Assembly (NCBI RefSeq): GCF_020733635.1
Contig: NZ_JAJFZL010000001.1
Location: forward strand, 6,014,001 to 6,078,000
DNA: 64,000 nt
DNA from: Nocardia spumae
Lineage (GTDB): Bacteria; Actinomycetota; Actinomycetes; Mycobacteriales; Mycobacteriaceae
Reading direction: 5' to 3'
A program made the position numbers and the translations under genes. The notes beneath the pieces were generated by a model that worked only from the letters and a program-made list of their open reading frames with translations, did no database searches and was not told the origin of the DNA. Below are positions 46,780-54,506 of the stretch, piece by piece; the stretch's first letter is position 1; each line of letters begins with the position of its first letter.

Positions 46780-48240
46780 CGGAAGCTCGCGGACGGTCCG
46801 GACGGCGGCCCGCAGGTGCCGCAGTAGCGGTGACGCCGAAACCGGCGCTCCGACAGTGCCGTTCGCATGCGCGGCGAGGTTGGCGGCCAGGGCGTGCACG
46901 CGTGCTCCGGCCGCCGCCGACCACCACGGCTCGCGGCCGGCGGCCAGCAGTGCGCCGATCACGCCGGACAGCACATCCCCCGCACCGGCGGTCGCCGCCC
47001 AGGAACCACCCGCCTCGTTGACGAGGGTCGGCCGGTCCGGGGCCGCCACCAGGGTGGCCCGCCCCTTGAGCAACACCGTCACCCCCCACTCGCCGGCCAG
47101 CGCACGCACCGCCGCCACCCGGTCGGGGCCGAGTTCGTGACCGGTGAGGCGTGCGAATTCGCCCGCGTGCGGGGTCAAGACGGTCGGTGCGCGCCGATCG
47201 GCGATCAGTCGCGGTTCGGCGGCCAGCAGCGTCAGACCGTCCGCGTCGACGAGCACGGGCAGATCCGTCGCCAGGATCTCGGCGAGCCGGTCGCGGGCCG
47301 CGGTGCCGGTTCCCGCGCCCGGCCCGAACACCCAGGCCTGCACCCGACCGGTATCGGCCACACTGTCGGCGGCGATCACCTCCGGGTAGCGAGCCAGCAC
47401 CTGCGCCGCGGCGGTCCCGGTGTATCGGACCATGCCCGAGGTGGCGGCGACCGCGGCGCCGGTGGACAGCACGGCCGCACCCGGATAGACGTCACTGCCG
47501 GCGCAGATCCCGGTCACACCTTGCGAGTACTTGTCGTCGCGCGATCCGGGCACCGGCCAGTCGGCGCCGATCGAGATCGGTTCCAGCGCAGCCAGTTCGG
47601 GATCCGGAAGATGTAACCCGATGGGCACCAGCTCGATTCGGCCGCACCACGGCGCGGCCAGGGCGTGGACCGGCTTGCGGGCGCCGAAGGTCACCGTCAC
47701 CGCCGCGCGCACCGCCGGTCCGTCGACCGCGCCGGTATCGGGATCCACCCCGCTGGGCAAGTCGGCGGCCACGATCGGGGCCTCGGTCGCCGCGACGAGT
47801 TCGGCGGCCCGCGGACGCAGCGATCCCCGCCCCGAGATACCGACTATGCCGTCGATGATCAGATCCGGTGTCCCGAGCAGGTCGGCCGCGGATCCGGTTG
47901 CGGCGTCGTGGATCCGGCCGCCGGCCCGCCGCAGTGCGGCCAGTCCGCGCCGATGCGCCCGATCCGGCGACAGCAGCACCGCGGTGACCGCGACCGCGCG
48001 CCGTCGCAGCATCGCACCCGCCCACAGCGCGTCCCCGCCGTTGTCGCCCGATCCGACCAGCAGTGTCACCGCGCGACCGGCGACGCCGCCGGTCCGTTCG
48101 CGCAGTTCACCGGCCACCACATTCGCGAGCCCGTAGGCCGCGCGCCGCATCGGAACTCCTTCGGCGACTCGTTCGAAGAGCCCGGCTTCCGCCGCACGCA
48201 CCTCGTCGGCGGTGTAGTACCCACGCAGTACCGGTGCCAT
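46774..48240 (-). CDS. nnr: Bifunctional NAD(P)H-hydrate epimerase / ADP-dependent dehydratase
   Basis: Metabolite-repair enzyme that epimerises and dehydrates damaged NAD(P)H hydrates. The 488-residue fusion has the epimerase half first (YYTADEVRAAEAG, the signature LLVGSGDNGGDALWAG, VAADLPSGVDPDTGAV) and the ribokinase-like dehydratase half second (LVDADGLTLLAAEP, PTVLTPHAGEFARLTGHELG, TVLLKGRATLVA, SWAATAGAGDVLSGVIGALL). AGGAGG nine bases before ATG 48240 fixes the start (MAPVLRGYYTADE). It is stand-alone, with glmS 4 kb beyond, as in mycobacteria. Confidence 0.94.
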   Translation of the reverse strand: MAPVLRGYYTADEVRAAEAGLFERVAEGVPMRRAAYGLANVVAGELRERTGGVAGRAVTLLVGSGDNGGDALWAGAMLRRRAVAVTAVLLSPDRAHRRGLAALRRAGGRIHDAATGSAADLLGTPDLIIDGIVGISGRGSLRPRAAELVAATEAPIVAADLPSGVDPDTGAVDGPAVRAAVTVTFGARKPVHALAAPWCGRIELVPIGLHLPDPELAALEPISIGADWPVPGSRDDKYSQGVTGICAGSDVYPGAAVLSTGAAVAATSGMVRYTGTAAAQVLARYPEVIAADSVADTGRVQAWVFGPGAGTGTAARDRLAEILATDLPVLVDADGLTLLAAEPRLIADRRAPTVLTPHAGEFARLTGHELGPDRVAAVRALAGEWGVTVLLKGRATLVAAPDRPTLVNEAGGSWAATAGAGDVLSGVIGALLAAGREPWWSAAAGARVHALAANLAAHANGTVGAPVSASPLLRHLRAAVRTVRELPG

Positions 48241-48412
48241 GGTTCGCATCCTCCTCTGCGGCCGATCCGTTCACGATGGGCGAATCCACAGCAGATTACG
48301 CCCGAATCGAACGGCTCGATCGCGGCGGACGAGAGGGATCCGGCCGTTTCGACGACAGGTGCGCGATCGGGCAGGCGGATCGGGCACCGCCGCGGGGACT
48401 AGGCTCGTGCGC

Positions 48413-48841
48413 ATGTCGATCGGCACCCCATTGCGCCGCGCACCGCGCCTCGCCCTCATCGTCGCAGCGCTGGCGACCGCCGGTCTGGTCGCCGGATGCG
48501 GTTCGGGCACAACCGGGTCCACGCCGTCGACGACCACCGTCGCGCCCTCCACGACGGTCGCGGCCACGCCGACCGCCACCCAACCCGCGGCGGTCACGGT
48601 CGACGTCCACAAGATGAAGTTCTCGCCCGAGAACATCACGGTGAAGGTCGGCGACACCGTGACCTGGAAGTTCTCCGATAAAGTGCCGCATGCCGTGCAG
48701 GGGATCGGCGATTCGGCGATGGGCATCAACAGCCCGATCATCTCCGACGGCGAATGGAGCCACACCTTCACCGTCGCGGGCACCTATCGGTATCTGTGCC
48801 CGCTGCATCCCGAGATGCGCGGCACCGTCACCGTCCGATAG
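48413..48841 (+). CDS. Cupredoxin-domain lipoprotein
   Basis: A 142-residue exported copper protein. The signal peptide (LALIVAALATAGLVAGC) ends in the lipobox LVAGC, then a Thr-rich linker and a plastocyanin-like domain: VDVHKMKFSPENITVKVGDT, WKFSDKVPHAVQGI and YLCPLHPEMRGTVTV. His in VPHAV and Cys, His and Met in CPLHPEM form a type 1 copper site. It probably carries electrons or copper at the outer face of the membrane. ATG 48413 lies seven bases after TAGGCT (48400-48405), so the mRNA is probably leaderless. A small stem (GATAGC/GCTATC, 48837-48852) spans the convergent stop codons with the next gene. Confidence 0.88.
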   Translation: MSIGTPLRRAPRLALIVAALATAGLVAGCGSGTTGSTPSTTTVAPSTTVAATPTATQPAAVTVDVHKMKFSPENITVKVGDTVTWKFSDKVPHAVQGIGDSAMGINSPIISDGEWSHTFTVAGTYRYLCPLHPEMRGTVTVR

Positions 48842-48847
48842 CCGCCG

Positions 48848-49312
48848 CTATCGCGGCGCTACTTGCCGATTCAACGCCTCGACCGCGGTAACCAGCGGAG
48901 CGAGTTCGGGATCGGCGGCGGCCTCGCCGAGCGCTTCCGAGAGCGCCGCGTCGTTGGTGGGGCGCGCCCGGTCCAGTAATTCCAGTCCGGCGGGCGTGAC
49001 ATCGGTATAGATTCCGCGCCGATCATCGGGGCACAGATAGCGCTGCAGCAGGCCACGATCCTCGAGCCTGGTCACCAGGCGTGTCGTCGCACTCTGACTC
49101 AGCGCGACCGACTCCGCGACCTGGTTCATCCGGAGATGACCGCCCGGCCCATCGTGCTGGCGGCTCAGCACCGTCAGCAGCGAGTACTCGCGCACGCTCA
49201 GTTCGTGTCCGGTTTGCAGTGCGCGCTCGATCCGCGCCTCGATGCGGTCGTGCAGCACCGACAGCGCGTACCAGCCGTCCGCCAGCCCGGTCAGCGCGGC
49301 GTCTGCGGTCAT
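48848..49312 (-). CDS. MarR family transcriptional regulator
   Basis: A 154-residue winged-helix regulator: SVREYSLLTVLSRQHDGPGG, RMNQVAESVALSQSATTRLV (recognition helix), TRLEDRGLLQRYLCPDDRRG (wing). AGGAGGG lies close before ATG 49312. It is divergent from the MFS exporter at 49451, with direct and inverted repeats in the 138-base gap, so it is the likely repressor of that exporter and of itself. Confidence 0.9.
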   Translation of the reverse strand: MTADAALTGLADGWYALSVLHDRIEARIERALQTGHELSVREYSLLTVLSRQHDGPGGHLRMNQVAESVALSQSATTRLVTRLEDRGLLQRYLCPDDRRGIYTDVTPAGLELLDRARPTNDAALSEALGEAAADPELAPLVTAVEALNRQVAPR

Positions 49313-49365
49313 CGGCCCTCCTGTGTCTTGCGGGACTGTTACCAGGATAACCCGCTTCCGCAATA

Positions 49366-49400
49366 GCAAGCGCTTGCAATTATCCCGCGTCTGCAATTAT
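49366..49400. promoter_or_regulatory. Repeats in the MarR-MFS divergent promoter
   Basis: GCAAGCGCTTGC (49366-49377) is a perfect 12-base palindrome. TGCAATTAT occurs twice (49375-49383 and 49392-49400) with a 17-base period. TTGACG (49403-49408) follows as a -35 candidate for the exporter. The sites are well placed for MarR repression of both genes. Confidence 0.6.
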
Positions 49401-49450
49401 TGTTGACGCCTGTAATGCCCTGGTACAACTCTGTGTGGAGGCCTCACCCC

Positions 49451-50668
49451 ATGCCACTCGCACTCCTCGCCCTCACCCTCGGCGCCTTCGCGATCGGTAC
49501 CACCGAATTCATCGTGGTCGGATTGCTGCCCGGGGTCGCGGACAGTTACGCGGTCTCGATTCCCACCGCCGGATGGCTGGTCACCGGATACGCCCTCGGC
49601 GTGCTGGTCGGCGCACCCGTGATGACCGGACTGGGCACCCGTATCTCCCGTAAACGCATGCTGCTGATCAGCTTGCTCCTGCTGATCGGCGGCAACGTAC
49701 TGTCCGCCGCCGCACCGACTTTCGGGCTGATGCTGACCGGCCGCATCGTCGCCTCGCTGGCCCACGGCGCCTTCTTCGGCATCGGCGCCGTGGTGGCCGG
49801 AGCACTTGTGGCGCCGAATCGGCGGGCCGGTGCGATCGCCATGATGTTCACCGGCCTGACCGTCGCGACGGTCGTCGGCGTACCGCTGAGCACCATGCTG
49901 GGCCAGCACTTCGGCTGGCGGCTCGCCTTCGCGCTGGTCGCCGCGGTCGGCGCGCTCGCCTTCGCCGGAGTGCTGGCACTGGTGCCGGATCAGCCCGCCC
50001 CGCGCGACGCTCGCTTCACCCGTGAGCTGGCGGTGCTGCGGAACCCGCAGGTCCTGCTGGCCATGGCGATGACCGTGCTCGGTTTCGGCGGGGTGTTCGC
50101 CGCCATCACCTATCTGGCGCCGATGATGACCGAGGTCACCGGATACGCCGAAACATCGGTCACCTGGATCATGGTGCTGTTCGGCCTCGGCTTCCTGATC
50201 GGCAACCTGGTCGGCGGACGCTATGCCGATCGGCATCTGCTGCCGATGCTGTACATCACCCTCGCGGGCCTGGCGGTGGTGTTGTCGCTGTTCACCGTCA
50301 CCGCGCACAACAAGATCGCGGCGGCGATCACCGTCGTCCTGATCGGCGCGCTGGGCTTCGCGACCGTACCGCCGCTGCAGAAGCGCGTGCTCGATCAGGC
50401 CGCGGCGGCGCCGACACTGGCGTCCGCTCTGAACATCGGCGCCTTCAATCTCGGGAACGCGCTGGCAGCGTGGCTCGGCGGCCTGGTCATCGCCGCGGGG
50501 TTCGGCTACACCGCACCGAGTTGGGTCGGAGTGGTCCTGGCCGCCAGCGCTCTCGCCCTGGCGGTGTGGTCGGGTGCGCTGGAACGGCGCACCGCGACCA
50601 TCGTCGCTCCCGGCGAAGAGCTTGTGGCGGTGAGAGATCGACCGGAGGCGGCGATTACTCGACCGTGA
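49451..50668 (+). CDS. MFS exporter, DHA1 (AraJ-like) family
   Basis: A 405-residue, 12-helix drug:H+ antiporter-type protein. Landmarks: LGAFAIGTTEFIVVGLLPG in helix 1, TAGWLVTGYALGVLVGAP, the motif A loop TRISRKRMLL, ASLAHGAFFGIGAVVAGALV, and motif C-like GLTVATVVGVPLS. GGAGG nine bases before ATG 49451 fixes the start. The substrate is unknown; homologues confer chloramphenicol resistance or export sugars/metabolites. It is controlled by the divergent MarR gene. Its 3' end overlaps that of glmS by 14 bases in the opposite orientation. It is a paralogue of the transporter at position 1. Confidence 0.92.
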   Translation: MPLALLALTLGAFAIGTTEFIVVGLLPGVADSYAVSIPTAGWLVTGYALGVLVGAPVMTGLGTRISRKRMLLISLLLLIGGNVLSAAAPTFGLMLTGRIVASLAHGAFFGIGAVVAGALVAPNRRAGAIAMMFTGLTVATVVGVPLSTMLGQHFGWRLAFALVAAVGALAFAGVLALVPDQPAPRDARFTRELAVLRNPQVLLAMAMTVLGFGGVFAAITYLAPMMTEVTGYAETSVTWIMVLFGLGFLIGNLVGGRYADRHLLPMLYITLAGLAVVLSLFTVTAHNKIAAAITVVLIGALGFATVPPLQKRVLDQAAAAPTLASALNIGAFNLGNALAAWLGGLVIAAGFGYTAPSWVGVVLAASALALAVWSGALERRTATIVAPGEELVAVRDRPEAAITRP

Positions 50669-52523
50669 CGGACTTGGCGAGGTTGCGCGGCTTGTCGATA
50701 TCGTAGCCACGCGTCTGCGCCACCTCCGCGGCGAAGATCTGCAGCGGCACCGTCGACAGCAGCGGCTGGAAAAGCGTTGGCGCGGCCGGGATCTCGATCA
50801 GATGATCGGCGAACGGCCGCACCGTGTCATCGCCCTCCTCCGCGATCACGATGGTCCGTGCGCCGCGGGCCTGGATCTCGCGAATGTTGCTGAGCAGCTT
50901 GGAATGCAGTACCGCGCGCCCCTTCGGGGAGGGCATCACCACGATGACCGGCAGCCCCTCCTCGATCAGCGCGATCGGCCCGTGCTTGAGCTCACCGGCC
51001 GCGAAACCCTCGGCGTGCATGTAGGCGAGTTCCTTGAGCTTGAGCGCACCCTCCAGCGCGACCGGATAGCCGACATGGCGGCCCAGGAACAGCACCGTCG
51101 ACTGATGCGCGAACCGGCGCGCGATCTCGCGCACCTGAGGCGCGGTCTCGAGCACGCGCGACACCAGTTTCGGCATCGCCTCCAGCTCGCCGAATTCGCG
51201 GGCCACCTCGTCCGGGTACTTGGTGCCGCGAGCCTGCGCGAGGGCGAGGCCGACCAGGTAGTTCGCGGTGATCTGAGCCAGGAACGCCTTGGTGGAGGCG
51301 ACGCCGATCTCCGGGCCGGTGCGGGTGTAGACCACGGCATCGGATTCCCGCGGAATCTGGGCGCCGTTGGTATTGCAGATCGCGAGCACGCGCGCCTTCT
51401 GCTCCTTGGCGTGGCGCACAGCCTCGAGGGTGTCGGCCGTCTCACCAGACTGGGAGATCGCCACCACCAGCGTGGACCGGTCCAGAACCGGGTCGCGGTA
51501 GCGGAATTCGCTGGCCAGCTCGACCTCGACCGGTACCCGCGTCCAGTGCTCGATCGCGTACTTCGCGAGCAGACCGGCGTGATACGAGCTGCCGCAGGCC
51601 ACCACGAAGACCTTGTCGAACTCGCGCAACTCCTGATCGGCCAGGCGCTGCTCGTCGAGCACGATGCGGCCGTTGTCGAAGTGCCCCATCAGCGTCTCCG
51701 CCACGCCGGCGGGCTGCTCCTCGATCTCCTTCAACATGAAGTAGTCGTGACCGCCCTTCTCGGCGGCGGCGAGATCCCAGTCGATGGTGAACGGACGAGT
51801 CCGCACACTGTCGGTATCGCCGTGGAAATCGGTCACCACATAGCTGTCGGCGGTGATCACGACGGCCTGGTCCTGGCCCAGTTCCACGGCTTCGCGGGTG
51901 TGCTCGATGAAGGCCGTCACATCGGAGGCGATGAACATCTCGCCCTTGCCGACGCCGACCACCAGCGGGGTCGAACGACGCGCGGCGACGATGGTGCCGG
52001 GATGATCGGCATGGGTGAACACCAGCGTGAACGCCCCCTCGAGCCGCTGCAGGACCGCCAGGGCGCTGCCGACGAAATCACCCGCGGTGGGGCCGTCGGC
52101 ATAGGCTCGCGCGACCAGATGGACCGCGACCTCGGTGTCGGTGTCACTGCGCAGTTCGACCCCGGCATCCTCGAGTTCGCGCCGCAGCGGGGCGAAGTTC
52201 TCGATGATCCCGTTGTGCACCACCGCGACCCGGCCGGTGACGTCACGATGCGGGTGGGCGTTGCGATCGGTCGGCGCACCGTGGGTGGCCCAGCGGGTGT
52301 GGCCCATCCCCGTGGTCCCGCCGAACGCGACGGCGCCCGCCTCGGTCAGTTCGGCCTCCAGATTGGCCAGCCGACCGGCCTTCCGCTCGACCGCGATGGT
52401 GCCCGCGCCGTCCAGGATCGCCACGCCCGCGGAGTCGTAGCCTCGGTACTCCATGCGGCGCAGTGCGTCCACGACGACGCCGAGCGCGTCCCGGTACCCG
52501 ACGTAGCCAACGATTCCGCACAT
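50655..52523 (-). CDS. glmS: Glutamine-fructose-6-phosphate aminotransferase (isomerising)
   Basis: Makes glucosamine-6-phosphate for cell-wall synthesis. The 622-residue enzyme starts MCGIVGYVGYRDALGVVVDA, with Cys2 as the N-terminal nucleophile of the glutaminase domain (GHTRWATHGAPTDRNAHPH, VVHNGIIEN). Two SIS domains follow (VACGSSYHAGLLAKYAIEHW, AISQSGETADTLEAVRHAKE, LGRHVGYPVALEGALKLKEL), and it ends KPRNLAKSVTVE. TAGGCT (minus strand, 52532-52537) lies eight bases before ATG 52523, so it may be leaderless. No glmS ribozyme is present, as expected outside Firmicutes. Confidence 0.97.
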   Translation of the reverse strand: MCGIVGYVGYRDALGVVVDALRRMEYRGYDSAGVAILDGAGTIAVERKAGRLANLEAELTEAGAVAFGGTTGMGHTRWATHGAPTDRNAHPHRDVTGRVAVVHNGIIENFAPLRRELEDAGVELRSDTDTEVAVHLVARAYADGPTAGDFVGSALAVLQRLEGAFTLVFTHADHPGTIVAARRSTPLVVGVGKGEMFIASDVTAFIEHTREAVELGQDQAVVITADSYVVTDFHGDTDSVRTRPFTIDWDLAAAEKGGHDYFMLKEIEEQPAGVAETLMGHFDNGRIVLDEQRLADQELREFDKVFVVACGSSYHAGLLAKYAIEHWTRVPVEVELASEFRYRDPVLDRSTLVVAISQSGETADTLEAVRHAKEQKARVLAICNTNGAQIPRESDAVVYTRTGPEIGVASTKAFLAQITANYLVGLALAQARGTKYPDEVAREFGELEAMPKLVSRVLETAPQVREIARRFAHQSTVLFLGRHVGYPVALEGALKLKELAYMHAEGFAAGELKHGPIALIEEGLPVIVVMPSPKGRAVLHSKLLSNIREIQARGARTIVIAEEGDDTVRPFADHLIEIPAAPTLFQPLLSTVPLQIFAAEVAQTRGYDIDKPRNLAKSVTVE

Positions 52524-52653
52524 GGTGTCCCAGCCTACTTGGGCGCCGTGGACACGCGAATCGGACTGCTATCAATACTGGTGGCGCGCCCTGTCGGGGT
52601 ACCGCGGTCCGACGGTGCGGCAATCCGGGCGCGCATCGGTAGAGTTCACCCTC

Positions 52654-53520
52654 GTGTCGGTGTCTGTGAAATCGCTCCTGAGCATTCTGACCAGCCCTGG
52701 TCCGCACCGGGTCAAGCGCGGCAATCTCGGCATCGCCGGCCAGCCCGGCGTGGTCTACACCCCCGAAACGGGCCACAATCTGCCCGCGGTCGCCTTCGCG
52801 CACGGCTGGCTCGCCGGTGTGGGCAACTACCGCAGACTGCTCGAACACCTCGCGTCCTGGGGTTTCGTCGCGGCCGCGCCCGACACCGAACGCGGCCCGC
52901 TGCCCTCGCACCTGAACCTGGCCACCGACCTGCTCACCACCCTCGACATCTGCGTCGGCGTCCGCCTGGGTGGCGGCGATATCAGCGTGCATCCGGACAA
53001 ACTGGCTCTGGCCGGGCACGGCATGGGTGCCGGCGCGGCCGTCATCGCGGCCTCCCAGCGCAGGGTGGCCGCCGTCGCCGCGCTCTATCCCGCGCCCACC
53101 GCGCCCAGCGCCGAGGGCCTGGCACCGGAGATCGACACCCCGGCATTCATCCTGGCCGGTGGGGTCGATGTGTCCACCAACAATTGCGATGCCGTGGAAC
53201 TGGCCGCCGCGTGGGGCGGGCCGCGCTCGCTGCGCACCGTCGACAAGGCCACCCACAACGGCATCGTCGAAGGCCGCCGGGCACTGGCGGCGCTGGGCGC
53301 CGCCAAATACGAGCCCAAGACCGAGCGCATCACCCGCGCCCTCCTGGTCGGCTATCTCAGCTACCAGCTTCTCGGCGACAAGAAGTACGAGGCCTTCGCG
53401 GATCCGGAAGCCGATATCCCGCACACCCGTGTGGTCGATCCGGAAGCGACGGAAGAGCCCGAGCCCGAGCGGTTGTCACCGCTCCAGCTGGTTCACGTCG
53501 CCCGCGCGCTGCGTAAATAG
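52654..53520 (+). CDS. Dienelactone-hydrolase/lipase-like alpha/beta hydrolase
   Basis: A 288-residue protein of the alpha/beta-hydrolase fold: PAVAFAHGWLAGVGNYRRLL, LASWGFVAAAPDTERGPLPS and the elbow LALAGHGMGAGAAVIAAS, where the nucleophile Ser is replaced (G-H-G-M-G), followed by FILAGGVDVSTNNCDAVELA and VDKATHNGIVEG. The altered elbow resembles cutinase/PET-hydrolase-like proteins but may be inactive. GTG 52654 is chosen because TAGAGT (52640-52645) ends eight bases upstream and similarity starts at VSVKSLLSILTSPGPH. A similar gene lies next to glmS in mycobacteria. Confidence 0.75.
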   Translation: MSVSVKSLLSILTSPGPHRVKRGNLGIAGQPGVVYTPETGHNLPAVAFAHGWLAGVGNYRRLLEHLASWGFVAAAPDTERGPLPSHLNLATDLLTTLDICVGVRLGGGDISVHPDKLALAGHGMGAGAAVIAASQRRVAAVAALYPAPTAPSAEGLAPEIDTPAFILAGGVDVSTNNCDAVELAAAWGGPRSLRTVDKATHNGIVEGRRALAALGAAKYEPKTERITRALLVGYLSYQLLGDKKYEAFADPEADIPHTRVVDPEATEEPEPERLSPLQLVHVARALRK

Positions 53521-53658
53521 GAGCCGTCCGGATCGGCTGATCCGCAGCGCCCGGCCCGGCGACGTTCCCGGGTCGATCGGAGTCGAAGGGAACCGATCGG
53601 CGGGCCGTCACGTCGGATATGTTGACAGCCGGATTTTCCCGACGGAGGGGGTGGACAG

Positions 53659-54183
53659 ATGGCCGACGCCGAGCAGGAAGCGGCGCGGGCGCGCAACGAG
53701 GCACTACGCCTGCAGGTCGACTCGTTGCTGGAGACGTTCGAACAGCAGCGTCGTGAACTCGCAGAGGTGCAGCGGCAACTGGCGGAGACGACCGCCGAGG
53801 CCTGGTCGTCGGACGGTCTGGTGCGGGTGGTCGCCAACGTCGCCGGTGTCGTGCTGGAAGTCCATCTGATTCCGGAAGCGTTCAAGCGATCCACTCCCGA
53901 CAAACTCGGCAAGTCGATGGCCGAAGCCGCCCAGGCCGCCGCCCGCCAGGCCGCCGAACTGTCGCAACGCGCCTTCGCCCCGATCCAGGACGTCGCCGGT
54001 GATGTACCCGACCTGTCCGACATCGTTCCGGGCGCGCCCAGCCTCAAAGACCTGATGAGCACACTTCTTCCCGATCCGGCCGCCCCCGGGGCGGACGAGC
54101 GGCCCGAGCCGCCGGCCTTCGACGACGAAGACGAAGACGACTACTACCGCAATCGCGGATATCTCCAGGGGGACAACCGGTGA
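53659..54183 (+). CDS. YbaB/EbfC-like protein opening the type VII toxin locus
   Basis: A 174-residue protein with a long N-terminal coiled coil (ARNEALRLQVDSLLETFEQQ, RRELAEVQRQLAETTAEAWS), a YbaB/EbfC-type strand pair (GLVRVVANVAGVVLEVHLIP) and the amphipathic helix LGKSMAEAAQAAARQAAELS. The C-terminus is acidic (FDDEDEDDYYRN). YbaB-like proteins regularly precede WXG100 genes and T7SS-exported toxins in actinobacteria; a chaperone or export-partner role is inferred. GGAGGGGGTG precedes ATG 53659. Its stop overlaps the next start as GTGA, so the two are coupled. Confidence 0.8.
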   Translation: MADAEQEAARARNEALRLQVDSLLETFEQQRRELAEVQRQLAETTAEAWSSDGLVRVVANVAGVVLEVHLIPEAFKRSTPDKLGKSMAEAAQAAARQAAELSQRAFAPIQDVAGDVPDLSDIVPGAPSLKDLMSTLLPDPAAPGADERPEPPAFDDEDEDDYYRNRGYLQGDNR

Positions 54184-54494
54184 GCACGTTCAAGGTCGAT
54201 CCCGCCGCACTGCGGGCGACCGAACCGAAGTACAACGACGTCTCGGACCGGGTGATCACGGCCGTGCAGAGCCTGAAGCAGATCGTCGAGGCCGAGGGCG
54301 AATGCTGGGGGGCGGACGAGATCGGCGAGAAGTTCGCCAAGGGCTACGTCGACCCCGCGGGGAAAGCCGTCACCACCGGCGGCAATCTCGGCGCCATCCT
54401 CTCGAGTATGGCGGGCAATATGGCGTCGGCCGCCGAGACCCTGCAGCAGCAGGATCAATCCAATGCCGGGTCGATCGCTCAGACCGAATTCTGA
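54180..54494 (+). CDS. WXG100-like small secreted protein
   Basis: A 104-residue helical-hairpin protein: STFKVDPAALRATEPKYNDV, IVEAEGECWGADEIGEKFAK with W-G in the turn, and a second helix LSSMAGNMASAAETLQQQDQ. This is the pattern of ESX (T7SS) substrates/partners encoded just upstream of large effectors. It probably forms a heterodimer with the N-terminal WXG100 domain of the 2,318-residue protein. The start GTG 54180 overlaps the stop of the YbaB-like gene. Confidence 0.8.
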   Translation: MSTFKVDPAALRATEPKYNDVSDRVITAVQSLKQIVEAEGECWGADEIGEKFAKGYVDPAGKAVTTGGNLGAILSSMAGNMASAAETLQQQDQSNAGSIAQTEF

Positions 54495-54506
54495 CCGGCA
54501 CCTCCC

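Noticed and set aside
50655..52800. glmS ribozyme upstream of glmS
   Set aside because: There are only about 130 bases to the next gene, no conserved ribozyme core was seen, and the class is not expected in actinobacteria.
50802..53516. A 904-codon frame on the + strand across glmS and the hydrolase
   Set aside because: It overlaps two recognised genes in wrong frames; no motif or plausible start is present.
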